Source: Anodontia alba
Taxonomy: Eukaryota > Mollusca > Bivalvia > Lucinida > Lucinidae
Length of the DNA stretch: 64,000 nucleotides
Assembly: GCA_964016985.1 (NCBI GenBank)
Contig: OZ024831.1
Location: 80,702,263 to 80,766,262, forward strand
Direction: 5' to 3'
In this document: positions 46,687 to 57,076 of the stretch, one piece after another
Layout: each line of letters begins with the position of its first letter
How positions within the stretch are numbered: position 1 is the stretch's first letter
Notes under the pieces: model-generated
The model's input: only the letters and a program-made list of their open reading frames with translations
Database searches by the model: none
What the model was told of the DNA's origin: nothing
Program-made: the position numbers and the translations under genes

Positions 46687-46925
46687 TGAGCCAGCGCACG
46701 ACAAACCCTACAATAAAACCTGTGTAACCAGCAAAGACTCAAATCAGTCTGTACATCCATCCAGTATGGCAAGGGTTCTCGTTCATCCCTCTTTGGATAG
46801 GCCGGAGGCTGAAGAAGGCATATGCGATCAGTGAAGACTCTCATCAGACCGCGCGGATGCGCAGGCTGATCTGAGTATTCGCCGGTCGCACAAGGCTTAT
46901 TGTAGGTTTTTGTCGTGCGCTGGCA
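46687..46925. mobile_element. MITE TGAGCCAGCGCACGACAAA family, copy
   Basis: GCCAGCGCACGACAAA..CCTACAATAA and TTATTGTAGGTTTTTGTCGTGCGCTGGC form ~28-bp ends. The inside has CAGTGAAGACTCTCATCAGACC and GCGCGGATGCGCAGGCTGATCTGAG. Relatives are at 28021-28211 and 57077-57311. Confidence 0.85.
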
Positions 46926-47140
46926 TGCTGGGTAAAAATCTCAGCAGACGACATTTGATATATTTGTTTCCTAATTTCACAGTTTATTTTTCTAAGGTTA
47001 AGGATTAGCATGCAGGGTAAAAACTTCAATGGACGGCATTTTAAATATTTCTCTTATTTACCCAGAAAATAGGAAAATGTAAAATATATACCATCGATTT
47101 TTCGTCCGCTGAATTTGCCCAGAGAGCGGTAAAGGTTTAA
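46926..47140. mobile_element. Small TIR element, CAGCAGACGACATTT family
   Basis: GGGTAAAAATCTCAGCAGACGACATTTGA repeats at 47010 as GGGTAAAAACTTCAATGGACGGCATTTTAAA. The right end, CGATTTTTCGTCCGCTGAATTTGCCC, is the inverted partner. It ends about 35 bp before the final exon of the kinase gene. Confidence 0.6.
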
Positions 47141-47171
47141 TCTGCAATAATTCCTATTACGTCTATTACAG

Positions 47172-47614
47172 GTAAGACGCTTTATGATACAATCCAGGCA
47201 TGTCACGCAGAGACATTGGTTCTCTTTCAAACACAGTGGCTGCAGTTGTCTTGTAATCTGGCAACAAACCTTGACAATATGCACCAGAGGGGTGTCCTTC
47301 ATAATGATATAAAAGCTGACAACATTCTAATAGATTTCAACCATACTGGTGTCCTAGTTTATTTCATCGACTTCGGACAGGCCACATTTAGGAGAGGGAG
47401 AAGACTAGAACCGCCTGCTGGCTGTTCCGACTGTTCCTCTTACGATGACTACCTAGCACCAGAAGTTCGACAGTGTTTACCGTCCACTCCACAAAGTGAC
47501 ATTTATTCTTTGGGCAAAGTATTTTTTGAAATAGCATATTATTTTTGTGAAAAGCTCGGTCCGATTTCTGTTGAAATGTGTGAAGAGAACGCATTAGTCT
47601 CAAAGACGTGGTGA
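47172..47614 (+). CDS. Exon 5 of the kinase gene: kinase C-lobe
   Basis: The acceptor GTCTATTACAG is followed by a phase-1 entry that rebuilds the Gly codon split at 44084. It encodes helix E (LATNLDNMHQRGV), the catalytic loop VLHNDIKADNIL with Asp, Lys and Asn in place (HND rather than HRD), and FIDFGQA (Mg-binding DFG). Then follow an activation segment, YLAPEVRQ (APE) and SDIYSLGKVFFEI (helix F Asp). The residues needed for catalysis are present. After the APE motif only ~60 residues remain. The listed stop (TGA 47612) follows an apparent lost base near 47595; the next frame continues SLKDVVNRIENI and stops at 47655. It is a eukaryotic-type protein kinase with a compact C-lobe; the subfamily is unknown. 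Confidence 0.85.
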
Positions 47615-47787
47615 ACAGAATTGAAAACATTATAAACATTGCTAATATAAAGTAGAAAAACAATCATAGACAAAAGCTAAATGACCAATATCTAAGTACA
47701 TGTATATTGCTTATCCAGGTATTATTTGCAATGCATATATAATTATTACCATTTGTCTTTTGTAATTTAAAGTAACTCTGTAATTGG

Positions 47788-47793
47788 AATAAA
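47788..47793 (+). terminator. Polyadenylation signal AATAAA of the kinase gene
   Basis: AATAAA lies about 130 bases past either possible stop codon, with no other gene between. This is a plausible 3' end, although the region is AT-rich. Confidence 0.45.
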
Positions 47794-48439
47794 CTGATCG
47801 TTACGCCACGCATGTACGCTATGTATTCATATATACAGACGCGAGCAGACAGTATAGATCTTGATTAGACGCAGCAAATCGCGGTGTCTGATTAGGACCT
47901 ACACCATTTGCCACTCATCCAGAAGGGGTTTAGACACATCAACATCATTATTTGGAAAATATATTATTTTTTTGACAAGTAGTTTAGTGTCGGAATATAT
48001 GGATTATGATCTATCATGGGTGTGAGGGGTGGATGGAAAAATCCGTCCCGAGGATCACTGTCTGGCATCACGAGGCTTGCCGAGTGATGCCAGACTGTGA
48101 TCGCGAGGGAAGTATTTTTCTATCTACCCCTCACACCCATGTTAGGTTCTTTTTCTTGTACACCTTTCATTTCTGAATGTAGATTTTTTTAATAGCGAGC
48201 TCGCTGCCGCATGTGGCCAAACATGCGGTGCAGGCTTTCGGCCTGCACGAGCAAGCTCTTTGGTACAGCAGTTGCCGTCAAACGAAACCGGAAATAAACA
48301 TTTTGTTTGCAGTCTGTCGGGTTCTCAATTAATGTGGCAGATCTATTTGTATTTGCCGGGACCAACTGGGAAAATCCGATACCAGAATCCGATACCAAAA
48401 TTTTAATGGTAAAGCTTAGGTCTTATACTTTGATTTTTT
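47794..48439. other. Downstream region with palindromic repeats
   Basis: 47852-47912 is a palindromic-core copy (GCAGACAGTATAGATC..., partner ...GACCTACACCATTTGC). 48015-48160 is an imperfect hairpin (ATGGGTGTGAGGGGTGGATGG with CTACCCCTCACACCCAT, and TCTGGCATCACGAGG). Its close relative stands at 53222-53362. 48195-48262 has AGCGAGCTCGCTGC and GCAGGCTTTCGGCCTGC hairpins. Confidence 0.6.
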
Positions 48440-48830
48440 GGACGATGTTTGGCTCTAATAGCGAGCACAGCACGCGACGCGAACGAAGTGAGCTCTACGA
48501 TAGAGAATATGATCAAGGAAAAGTAACATAAAACGATAAATATACTTTCAGCGGTAATTCGCTCCGACCAATTTTCTTCCCTTTTCTTCCCGGAAGTTGT
48601 CACCGGAAATTGGCAGAACTGACTGGGGCGGACTTGATTATACCGCTAGGTACAAAATTTGGGTCTCACTAATAAGCATCACGAAGTGACAAGAAACGAG
48701 TGTCAATAAGCGTCATATTTTGCTGATTATTTTATTATTTAATATGAAAACAGGCTTAGCCTAAATGCGAGCACAGCACAGACCCTAGCTGTAGTCTCTT
48801 CAAAAGTCCTTCACAGCATCATTAAAGAAT
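48440..48830 (-). repeat. Inverted copy of the 342-bp GCGAGCACAGC repeat
   Basis: 48455-48620 (GCGAGCACAGCACGCGACGC...CCGGAAGTTGTCACCGG) is the reverse complement of the unit found in tandem at 51890-52890. 48745-48830 (AGGCTTAGCCTAAATGCGAGCACAGCACAG...) matches the same unit in direct orientation, so this copy is rearranged. Confidence 0.8.
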
Positions 48831-48870
48831 GACTATCAGTATATAAACAAGATTACCATGATGGTCCTAT

Positions 48871-51847
48871 ATCGCTCACCTGAGCAAACAGCTTTGCATA
48901 CTTACTGTTGAAGTTTCAGCCAAGTTCACTGCTCTAAGATTTTTGTATAAATTTTATAGCCCTGCTCCCAAGCGGCCATGTTTTTTTTTCATGCATCATG
49001 ATGGCTTGAACTGAATCTTGAAAGAGGATCACCAAAGGAACAATTCTGCCAAAATATATTGAAATCGGTCCAGTGGTTTCTGACAAAAAGATTTTTAAAA
49101 TGTTTTATATAGCTATATAGGGAAAATAAGCCCCACCCCCTAACGGCCATGTTTTTTGACGAATCATGACTGCTTGAACAAACTAGGTAGAGGGTCACCA
49201 TAGGAACATTCCTGCCAAGTTATATTGAAATCGGTTCAGTGGTTTCTAACAAGAAGATTTTTAAAGGTTTCTATTTAGATATATAGGGAAAATAAGCCCC
49301 ACCCCTAGCAGCCATGTTTTTTGACGAATCATGATTGCTTGAAAAATCTACATAGAGGGTCACCAAAGCAACATTCCTGCCAAGTAATATTGAAATCAGT
49401 CAGGTGGTTTCTGACAAGAAGAATTTTAAAGTTTTCTATACAGATATATACGAAAAATAAGCCCCGCCCCCTGGCGGCCATATTTTTTGACGTATCATGA
49501 GGGCGTGAACAATCTTGGTAGAAGGTCACCAAAGCAACATTCCTGCCAAGTTACATTGAACTCGATCCAACGGTTTCTTAAGAGAAGATTTTTAAAGTTT
49601 TCTATATAGATAAATAGGGAAAATATGCCCCACCCCCTGGCGGCCATGTTTTTTGACAAATCATGACGGCTTGAACAATCTTGGTAGAGAGTCACCAAAG
49701 AAACATTCCTGCCAAGTGATATTGAAATTGGTCCATTGGTTTCTGACAAGAAGATTTTTAAAGTTTTCTATATAGATATATAGGGAAAATAAGCCCCGCC
49801 CCCTGGTGGCCAGGTTTTTTGACGAATCGTGATAACTTGAACAATCTTGGTAGAGGGTCAACAGGGAAACGTTTCTGCCAAGTTATAATGAAATCAGTCC
49901 AGTGGTTTCTGACAAGAAGATTTTTAAAGTTTTCTATATAGATATATAGGGAAATTAAGCCCCGCCCCCTGGCGGCCACTTTTTTGATGGATCATGACGA
50001 CTTGAACAATCTTGGTAGAGGGTTACAAAAGAAACATTCCTGCAATGTTATCCTGAAATCGGTCCAGTGGTTTCTGACAAGAAGATCATTAAAATTTTCT
50101 ATATAGATATACACGGAAAATAAGCCCCGCCCTCTATGGGCCATGGTTTTTGACAAATCATGACGGCTTGAAAAATCTTGGTAGAGGATCAACAAGGACA
50201 CATTTTTGCCAAGTTATATAGAAATCGGTCCAGTGGTTTCTGACATGAAGATTTTTAAAGTTTTCTATATAGTTATATAGGGAAATTAAGCCCCGCCCCC
50301 TGGCGGCCACTTTTTTGATGAATCATGACGACTTGAACAATCTTGGTAGAGGGTTACAAAAGATACATTCCTGCAATGTTATCCTGAAATCGGTCCAATG
50401 GTTTCTGACAAGAAGATCATTAAAATTTTCTATATAGATATACAGGGAAAATAAGCCCCGTCCTCTAGCGGCCATGGTTTTTGACAAATCATGACGGCTT
50501 GAAAAATCTTGGTAGAGGATCACCAAGGACACATTTTTGCCAAGTTATATAGAAATCGGTCCAGTGGTTTCTGACATGAAGATTTTTAAAGTTTTCTATA
50601 TAGATATATAGGGAAAATAAGTCCCGCCCCCTGGCAGCCATGTTCTTTGACGAATCATGACGGCTTGAACAATCTTGCGAGAAGGTTACAAAAGAAACAT
50701 TTCTGCCGTGTTATATTGAGATCGGTCCAGTGGTTTCTGACAAGAAGATTTTTAAAGTTTTCTATATAGATGTATAGGGAAAATAAACCCCGCCCCCTGG
50801 CGGCCATGTTTTTTTGACGAATCCAAACGGCTTGAACAATCTTGGTAGAGGATCACCAAAGAAAAAAATCTGCAAAATTATATTGAAATCGGTTTAGTGG
50901 TTTCTGACAAGAAGATTTTTTAAAGTTTTCTATATAGATATATAGGGAAAATAAGCCCCGCCCCCTGGTGGCCATGTTTTTTGACGAATCCAAACGGCTC
51001 GAACAATCTTGGTAGAGGATCACCAAAGGAACATTTCTGCAAAATTATATTGAAATCGGTCCAGTGGTTTCTGACAAGAAGATTTTTTTTATGTTTTCTA
51101 TATAGATATATAGGGAAAATAAGCCCCGCCCCCCTGGCGGCCATGTTTTTTGACGAATCCAAATGTCTTGAATAATCTTGGTAGAAGATCATCAAAGAAA
51201 CATTTCTGCAAAATTATATTGAAATCGGTCGAGTGGTTTCTGACAAGAAGATTTTTAAAGTTTTCTATATAGATAAATAGGGAAAATAAGCCCCGCCCCC
51301 CTGGCGGCCATGTTTGTTTGACGAATCCAAATGGCTTGAACAATCTTGGTAGAGGATCACCAAAGGAACATTTCTGCAAAATTATATTGAAATCGGTCCA
51401 CTGGTTTCTGACAAGAAGATTTTTAATGTTTTCTATATAGATATATAGGGAAAATAAGCCCCGCCCCCTGGCGACCATGTTTTTTTGACGAATTCAAATG
51501 GCTTGAATAATCTTGGTAGAGAATTACCAAAGGAACATTTCTGCAAACTTATATTGAAATCAGTCAACTGGTTTCTGACAAGAAGATTTTTTAAGTTTTT
51601 AGTTAAAAAAGCTATTTTTAGCTCCTGTGACCTAGATATGCAATGGACCGAAACCATTTGAACACCTTTGAAAGAGGATCAACCAAGGATCATTCCTGTG
51701 AAGTTTGGTCAAATCCAATCAGTGGTTTAGGAGGAGATGTTGTTTAAAGATTGTGAACGGACGGACGGACAGACGGACGACGACGACGACGACGGACGAT
51801 GAGTGATCACAATAGCTCACCATGAACCTTCGGCTCAGGTGAGCTAA
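48871..51847. mobile_element. TIR-bounded element filled with ~16 copies of a 166-bp repeat
   Basis: Left end CGCTCACCTGAGC, right end GCTCAGGTGAGC. Inside, the 166-bp unit (AAATAAGCCCCGCCCCCTGGCGGCCATG...TTCTGACAAGAAGATTTTTAAAGT) recurs every 162-170 bp from about 48960 to 51600. The right part has the (GAC)n-type tract ACGGACGACGACGACGACG and the hairpin GAACCTTCGGCTC. The minus strand shows repeated open frames of ~70 residues with LLVRNHWTDFNI. They follow the repeat and I do not call them genes. 49958-50289 and 50289-50620 form a two-unit duplication sharing private variants (TTATCCTGAAATCGG, AAGATCATTAAAATT). Confidence 0.9.
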
Positions 51848-51889
51848 AAATATATGAAAATCAATAATAAATAATAAAAATAATTAGCA

Positions 51890-52890
51890 ATATATGTTCG
51901 TGACACTTATTGACAATCGTTTCTTGTCACTTCGTGACGCTTATTAGTATCGTTCGCTCCAGTCCTTTCAACTTCCGGTGACAACTTCCAGGAAGAAAAC
52001 GGGAAAAAAATTGGCCAGAGGGATTTCTGCTGAAAGTATATATCGTTGTATGTTACTTTTCCTTGATCATATTCTCTACCGTAGAGCTCACTTCGTTCGC
52101 GACGCGCTTCGCGCGTCGCGAGCTGTGCTCGCTAATGTGAAAATAGGCTTAGCCTAAATGCGAGCACAGCACAGAGCTATCTGTAGTCTCTTCAAAAGTT
52201 ATTCACAGCATCATTAAAGACTGACTATCAGTATATGTTCGTGACACTTATTGACATTCGTTTCTTGTCACTTCGTGACGCTTATTAGTATCAAGTCCGC
52301 TCCAGTCATGTCAACTTCCGGTGACAACTTCCGGGAAGAAAATGGGAAGAAAATTGGTCAGAGCGATTTCTGCTGAAAGTATATATCGTTGTATGTTACT
52401 TTTCCTTGATCATATTCTCTACCGTAGAGCTCACTTCGTTCGCAACGCGCTTCGCTAGTCGCGAGCTGTGCTCGCTAATTTGAAAATAGGCTTAGCCTAA
52501 ATGCGAGCACAGCACAGACCTATCTGTAGTCTCTTCAAAAGTCCTTCACACATCATTAAAGAATGAATATCAGTATATAAAAAATATATGTAAATCAATA
52601 ATAAATAATAAAAATAATCAGCAAAATATGTTCGTGACTTATTGACACCTTCGTGACGCTTATTAGTGAGACCCAAATTTTGTGACTAGAGGTATAATCA
52701 AGTCCGCCCCAGTCCTGCCAACCGGTGACAACTTCCGGGAAGAAAAAGGAAGAAAATATTGGTCAGAGCGATTTCTGCTGAAAGTATATATCGTTGTATG
52801 TTACTTTTCCTTGATCATATTCTCTGCCGTAGAGCTCACTTCGTTCGCGACGCGCTTCGCGCGTCGCGAGCTGTGCTCGCTATTATTGAT
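51890..52890 (+). repeat. 342-bp repeat, three tandem copies
   Basis: Units start with TATGTTCGTGACACTTATTGACA at about 51893 and 52234, with a shortened one at about 52628. Each contains CTTCCGGTGACAACTTCC, CTTTTCCTTGATCATATTC and TCGTTCGCGACGCGC with the hairpin CGCGACGCGCTTCGCGCGTCGCG. Each of the first two ends in GCGAGCACAGCACAGA. They lie immediately right of the 166-bp-repeat element, with an inverted copy on its left. Confidence 0.88.
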
Positions 52891-53853
52891 TTACACACAT
52901 CTTTATTTACTGATATTTATTCTTTAATGATGCTGTGAAGGACTTGTGAAAAGACTACAGATAGGTCTGCGCTGTGCTTGCATTTAGGCATATTATTATC
53001 CAATTGCTAATGTTCACATTAATGCAGTCACTTCGATTGCTGACGCCCGCCATATTGTGATGACATTACTGTGGCGTTTAATGACATCATTATGTTCAGT
53101 GACGTAAACCTTAACGATGGCGTACGTGACGTCCATTACAACCAGTGCTTATCAAACACTTGAGAATTCTCGATTTTTATCTTACCCTGGGTAGGATAAC
53201 CTGGGTAGGATTATAAGTATCTATCATGGGGGTGAGTGGTACATAGAAAAATCCGTCCCGAGGGTTATTGTCTGGCATCGCGAGGCTTGCCGAGTGGTGT
53301 CAGACTGTGATACCGAGGGATGGATTTTTCTGTTTGTCCCTCACACCCATGGTAGAATCTTTTTCTTGCATACCTTTCATTTCTGAAAGTGGGTTTTTTG
53401 ATAATGCAGTCACTTAGATTGCAGACGTCCGCCATATTGTGATGACAATACCGTGACGTTTAGTGACGTAATTACGTTCAGTGACGTCAACCTTAACGAT
53501 GGCGTACCGTGACGTCCTATACAACCAATGTATATCAAACACGTGAAAATTCTCGATTTTTGAGTCTGCTAGCGACAGCTAGCAGGCTCTTTGCAATCGC
53601 ATGGGGTTTTACGAGCGGATTCTCATCACAGCTATTTATGCGTATATTTATAAACGCACTACTTCTTAATCAGACGCAATGCGGCACTATTACGGTGAAC
53701 TGAGTGTGAAGCAGCGGAATTTTGTATGGCTTTTTTATTTCGCTAACATAACTGTAACTGAAATCGATTTAGATAATGCAATTTGAAACATAGACTTCAA
53801 AATTCGGTGTAGTAATACGCGCTACTTTTGTCAAGGCGTTTAATTCGGCACGG
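52891..53853. other. Non-coding stretch with a hairpin repeat copy
   Basis: 53222-53362 is the second copy of the ATGGGTGTGA(G)GGG hairpin described at 48015. The sequences GCTGACGCCCGCCATATTGTGATGACA (53038) and GCAGACGTCCGCCATATTGTGATGACA (53421) flank it as a direct duplication of over 100 bp. No gene was seen. Confidence 0.6.
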
Positions 53854-54482
53854 GGTCCTACTAATCACCCCATGGCACCCCACGACACCCCAAGGCACCC
53901 CACAGCACTAAATTATTTCATTGTATTTATTAACTGAATGCTGAAATTACACCAGGGTATTAGTTTTATGTATCCAAATTTGTTTTTGTGATAGTTTAAG
54001 ACATTAACCATACTTCAAGCGATTATCTCGGGGCGCCTAAACACCAAGATTCAAACTGACGCTAAAATATAGCAAAGAGACCAATGGTGTAAGTTGATAG
54101 TCTATCAAAAATAAGTTGTAACTTAAAATTACATTTTATATTCAAGTTCAAACACAAGTCATCAGTATAAATACTCTGTTTATTTAGATAGAGACAAGTG
54201 TTACAAAACTTTTATTTGTCGTCTAAAACACATATTTTATGGTAAATATACATATATTTTGATGCCGTGGGGCGAAAAAATTACGAGAGTTTTAGACATA
54301 ATATTATAAATCAAACACAAGTCATCATCATCAATATAAATCTCTGTTTATTAAGATGAAGACGAGTATTGCAAAAGTATACTTGTCCATCTATAACATA
54401 TTTTATGATAAATATCCATATAGTTTGAAGCCGTGGGCTGTCATGGGGTACCGTGGGGTGCCATGGGGTGATTAGTAGGACC
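53854..54482. mobile_element. 629-bp MITE with GGTCCTACTAATCACCCCATGG termini
   Basis: The first ~30 bases (GGTCCTACTAATCACCCCAT then GGCACCCCACG) are repeated exactly inverted at 54452-54482. Next to each end are more ACCCCA/TGGGGT motifs. Inside, about 54148-54275 and 54310-54440 are a direct duplication (TCAAACACAAGTCATCA...ATATTTTGATGCCGTGG). No transposase. Confidence 0.9.
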
Positions 54483-55354
54483 GCTCGCCATCTTTGATGT
54501 TGTGCTGAACGAAAAGAAAGGTATCAATATTTACATAATCAGAATCTACTTATTCGATATTAAATATAGCAAGAAATCAGGCACTTAATTCATTCCTTCT
54601 ACATGAAATAACTTTATTCACACCTCAGAGACACGTTTGTTGTTTTACGACTGCTGGCCCATTTATAGGTTTATGACCCTTCTTTTTTGGACATCTGAAA
54701 ATCTCTTGAAAAGGGTAGGCATAGCTGGTCGGGCTAATCTGTTGATGCTTAGGTGAAGCACTAGCAAATGACAATCAGTTGTTAACGCTAATCTGGACTG
54801 AACATAGCCATTTCAAATTTATTTAATCTGCTCTTGTCTTAATAATAAGTTGATATTTATAAAATTGTACAAGAATAATCGTGGAGCTACATCAGGTGTT
54901 GAATTTGTATGAACTGGAGCATATCTAGAGTTGAACTTTAATAATTCTAGAAGTTGGAAATTGCTGCTGGAGATACACTCATTTGGAATAATCAGGTGAT
55001 AAACTTCATTGGAAAATAAAGAGGTTCATTACTCCAGTCACTGCATTGGCCTATATATGCAGATAATAAAATGGATTTTTTTTTGTGAAGAAAGAAACAA
55101 AACAGAAGAGAAATAATTGTATTTAGTTTTTCAGTACATGGTTAGATTATATATGTATATCTGTTTTACACAGATGCCTCAGTAAAGACCCATTCTTATT
55201 TATACATTAAAAAAAGTAGAATGCATTTCCATCTGACTGATTTTGAGAAATTGATATTGAAAGCATGTAGTACACAGTGTTCATGTTGGTTGTTCTTCAA
55301 GGAATAGTTAATTTTCTCACAAATCCTTGTCTCTGAATGTAAATTTAATATTGG
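54483..55354. other. Non-coding stretch upstream of the 2A-type ORF
   Basis: No element ends or exons recognised. It may include lost 5' sequence of the element that carries the ORF. Confidence 0.3.
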
Positions 55355-55702
55355 ATGAAGCCACTGGTTGTAAGCAAGTGTGAAAATATGGATATAGAGC
55401 AAAATCCAGGTCCATCAAACCATATAAATCTACAAGCAAATGCATCTGTATTATTGCAAGGAAGTATCCATCAAGGAGATGAGACTTTTAGTCATGATTC
55501 AAGAGGGCGCCAATGCCTACCATGTTGTTTAGTATTTTTGGTGAAAGCTGTACAGAAAAAGAACTGTACCAACATGTGGAATGTGAACAACATGAATGAA
55601 ATTCTGTTTGCAGGAGATAAATTATACGAGTATCCTTTCCTTGATTTAGAGACAACACTCGCTATGACTTTCTCATTCAACTCATATGCAGTCTTCGCTT
55701 GA
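55355..55702 (+). CDS. ORF fragment beginning with a 2A-like ribosome-skipping motif
   Basis: 115 residues from ATG 55355. Residues ~13-20 read DIEQNPGP, which fits the D-x-E-x-N-P-G-P consensus of 2A peptides. These peptides make ribosomes skip the final Gly-Pro bond and release two chains. Next come HQGDETFSHDSRGRQC, then a Cys-containing hydrophobic segment (LPCCLVFLVKAV) and a helix ending LFAGDKLYEYPF. The RGRQC block recalls cysteine-peptidase-like modules in some animal mobile elements, but this is from memory and unverified. A stop follows at 55700. 55700-55895 continues open in another frame without clear homology. It is probably the 5' part of a degraded mobile-element gene. Confidence 0.6.
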   Translation: MKPLVVSKCENMDIEQNPGPSNHINLQANASVLLQGSIHQGDETFSHDSRGRQCLPCCLVFLVKAVQKKNCTNMWNVNNMNEILFAGDKLYEYPFLDLETTLAMTFSFNSYAVFA

Positions 55703-56190
55703 CGTACATTTGATAGAGTTTTTTTTTAAAGAAAGTCTTCTTTTCAGGAAGTACAATGCCCAGATGCTTGATATATTCCATAGAGCTCCATCTTATGGTG
55801 TAGTATTGGTAGCATTGGAATGCCGCCTGTCTTCTTTGCATGTATTGTGTTTGCATAGAAGATACACAGCACTCCATCAATACTTTACAAGCTAGCAGAC
55901 TCTTAGGACTATCAGTCCTTTGATTATCTTTCCCACGGGACGGATAAGCGTGTGTGAGATAAGATTTGCTAGCACCGGTGTAATTGGCGGAAATCCTTAT
56001 CCGGTATGCAAGAAAAGAATTTCTATCCCAGGGTTAAATTCAGGATTTCCTTGTCTAGTGTGCAAGAATAAATACGCTCTTCGTTTCTATTAATTTCGCT
56101 AGTGTAGCCCTAGCATGGCTAATTAAATAAGCATGTAAATCAGTCTTTATTATAGTTTAAGTACTACCTTTGATGGTCAGTTCCGTTGCC
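55703..56190. other. Decayed continuation and non-coding sequence
   Basis: 55703-55895 may be a frameshifted remnant of the preceding ORF. 55896-56130 has CTAGCAGAC...GTCCTTTGATTATC, resembling sequence at 53560. No gene. Confidence 0.35.
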
Positions 56191-56417
56191 TTAACCCATT
56201 TATGCTTAGCGTCCCATAAAAGGGACACTGGCAAACAGTGTAGACCCAGATCAGACGCCGCAGAATGAGGCGTCTGATCAGGGTCTGCATTGTTTGCATT
56301 AAAAACAGGAATTTCTATAAAAGATGGTAATATTAAAAAATAACCACACACCCTTTCTATTTGAAATGGACTGGTCCTTAGCGTTAAGCAGAAGAGTCCT
56401 CAGCATAAATGGGTTGA
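56191..56417. mobile_element. MITE TTAACCCATTTATGC with palindromic core
   Basis: Ends TTAACCCATTTATGCTTAGCG and CTCAGCATAAATGGGTTGAA pair. The core 56232-56299 is GGCAAACAGTGTAGACCCAGATCAGACGCC...GGCGTCTGATCAGGGTCTGCATTGTTTGC, a nearly perfect hairpin. The sub-terminal AAAAGGGACACTGG also pairs loosely with GGACTGGTCC. Confidence 0.88.
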
Positions 56418-56699
56418 AGAATGGAGGCAAACCAGTCTTAGCGACAGTCAGTTCCCAGATTGACGTTTCATACAGATTCCCTTTAACAGGAAAGTCTTCT
56501 TGGCAAAGTTAGAAACCTTGAAAGCTGCAAAAAGCAAGACTTTTCTGAAGACGGTGTCACACCTGCCCTCTACTTACACTATGTACAAAGGCGTAACGCG
56601 TATTATCTAAACTAGAAAAGGACCCGCGCAAGCGCGGGTATGACATTAAATTTTAATCCATCGGACCGATTTTAACCTGAAAAAAGAAAGTTCCAAGGT

Positions 56700-57035
56700 T
56701 TATTTATTTTTTATTTTATTCAGACTTATTGTCGCTTTCAACAATCTTTCAGTCATATCGCGATGGTGTCTGGATGTGACAGGGAGGTCAATGCTAACTT
56801 TAAGAGTGCTGCCTCACTGACATATCACACCTCAGACACATGACGTGACATTCCACCCAGTCACATACTGACACCGGACCGACCGGTTCCGCTTTCTCAA
56901 TGCTGAGCGCAAACGAAAGAGCAGCTAATACCATTATTAAAGACTTTGGTATGACTCAGCCGGGGATCGAACCCACAACCTCTCGGACGCAAACCGGACG
57001 CTCTAGTAACTGACCCACTGCTCCAGTAGGTTCGA
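56700..57035 (-). mobile_element. tRNA-derived SINE (minus strand)
   Basis: On the minus strand the head reads AGCAGTGGGTCAGTTACTAG, then ...GTGGGTTCGATCCCCGGC: an A-box-like block and an exact B-box GGTTCGATCCC at tRNA spacing. A body of ~250 bp follows (GAGTCATACCAAAGTC..., GACAGGGAGGTC), and an A-rich end near 56710-56725. RNA polymerase III would transcribe it. It is not a tRNA gene: no acceptor stem partner was found. Confidence 0.75.
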
Positions 57036-57076
57036 AGGTAATCGGCCTGCTGATTTAAACGATTTTTTACAATAAC

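Noticed and set aside
48989..51657. Series of ~70-codon minus-strand frames with LLVRNHWTDFNI
   Set aside because: They repeat with the 166-bp unit, differ by frameshifts between units and have no start or splice context. Explained by the tandem repeat.
56897..57035. Minus-strand tRNA gene
   Set aside because: It has A- and B-box-like blocks, but no acceptor-stem pairing and a long SINE body follows, so it is a SINE head.
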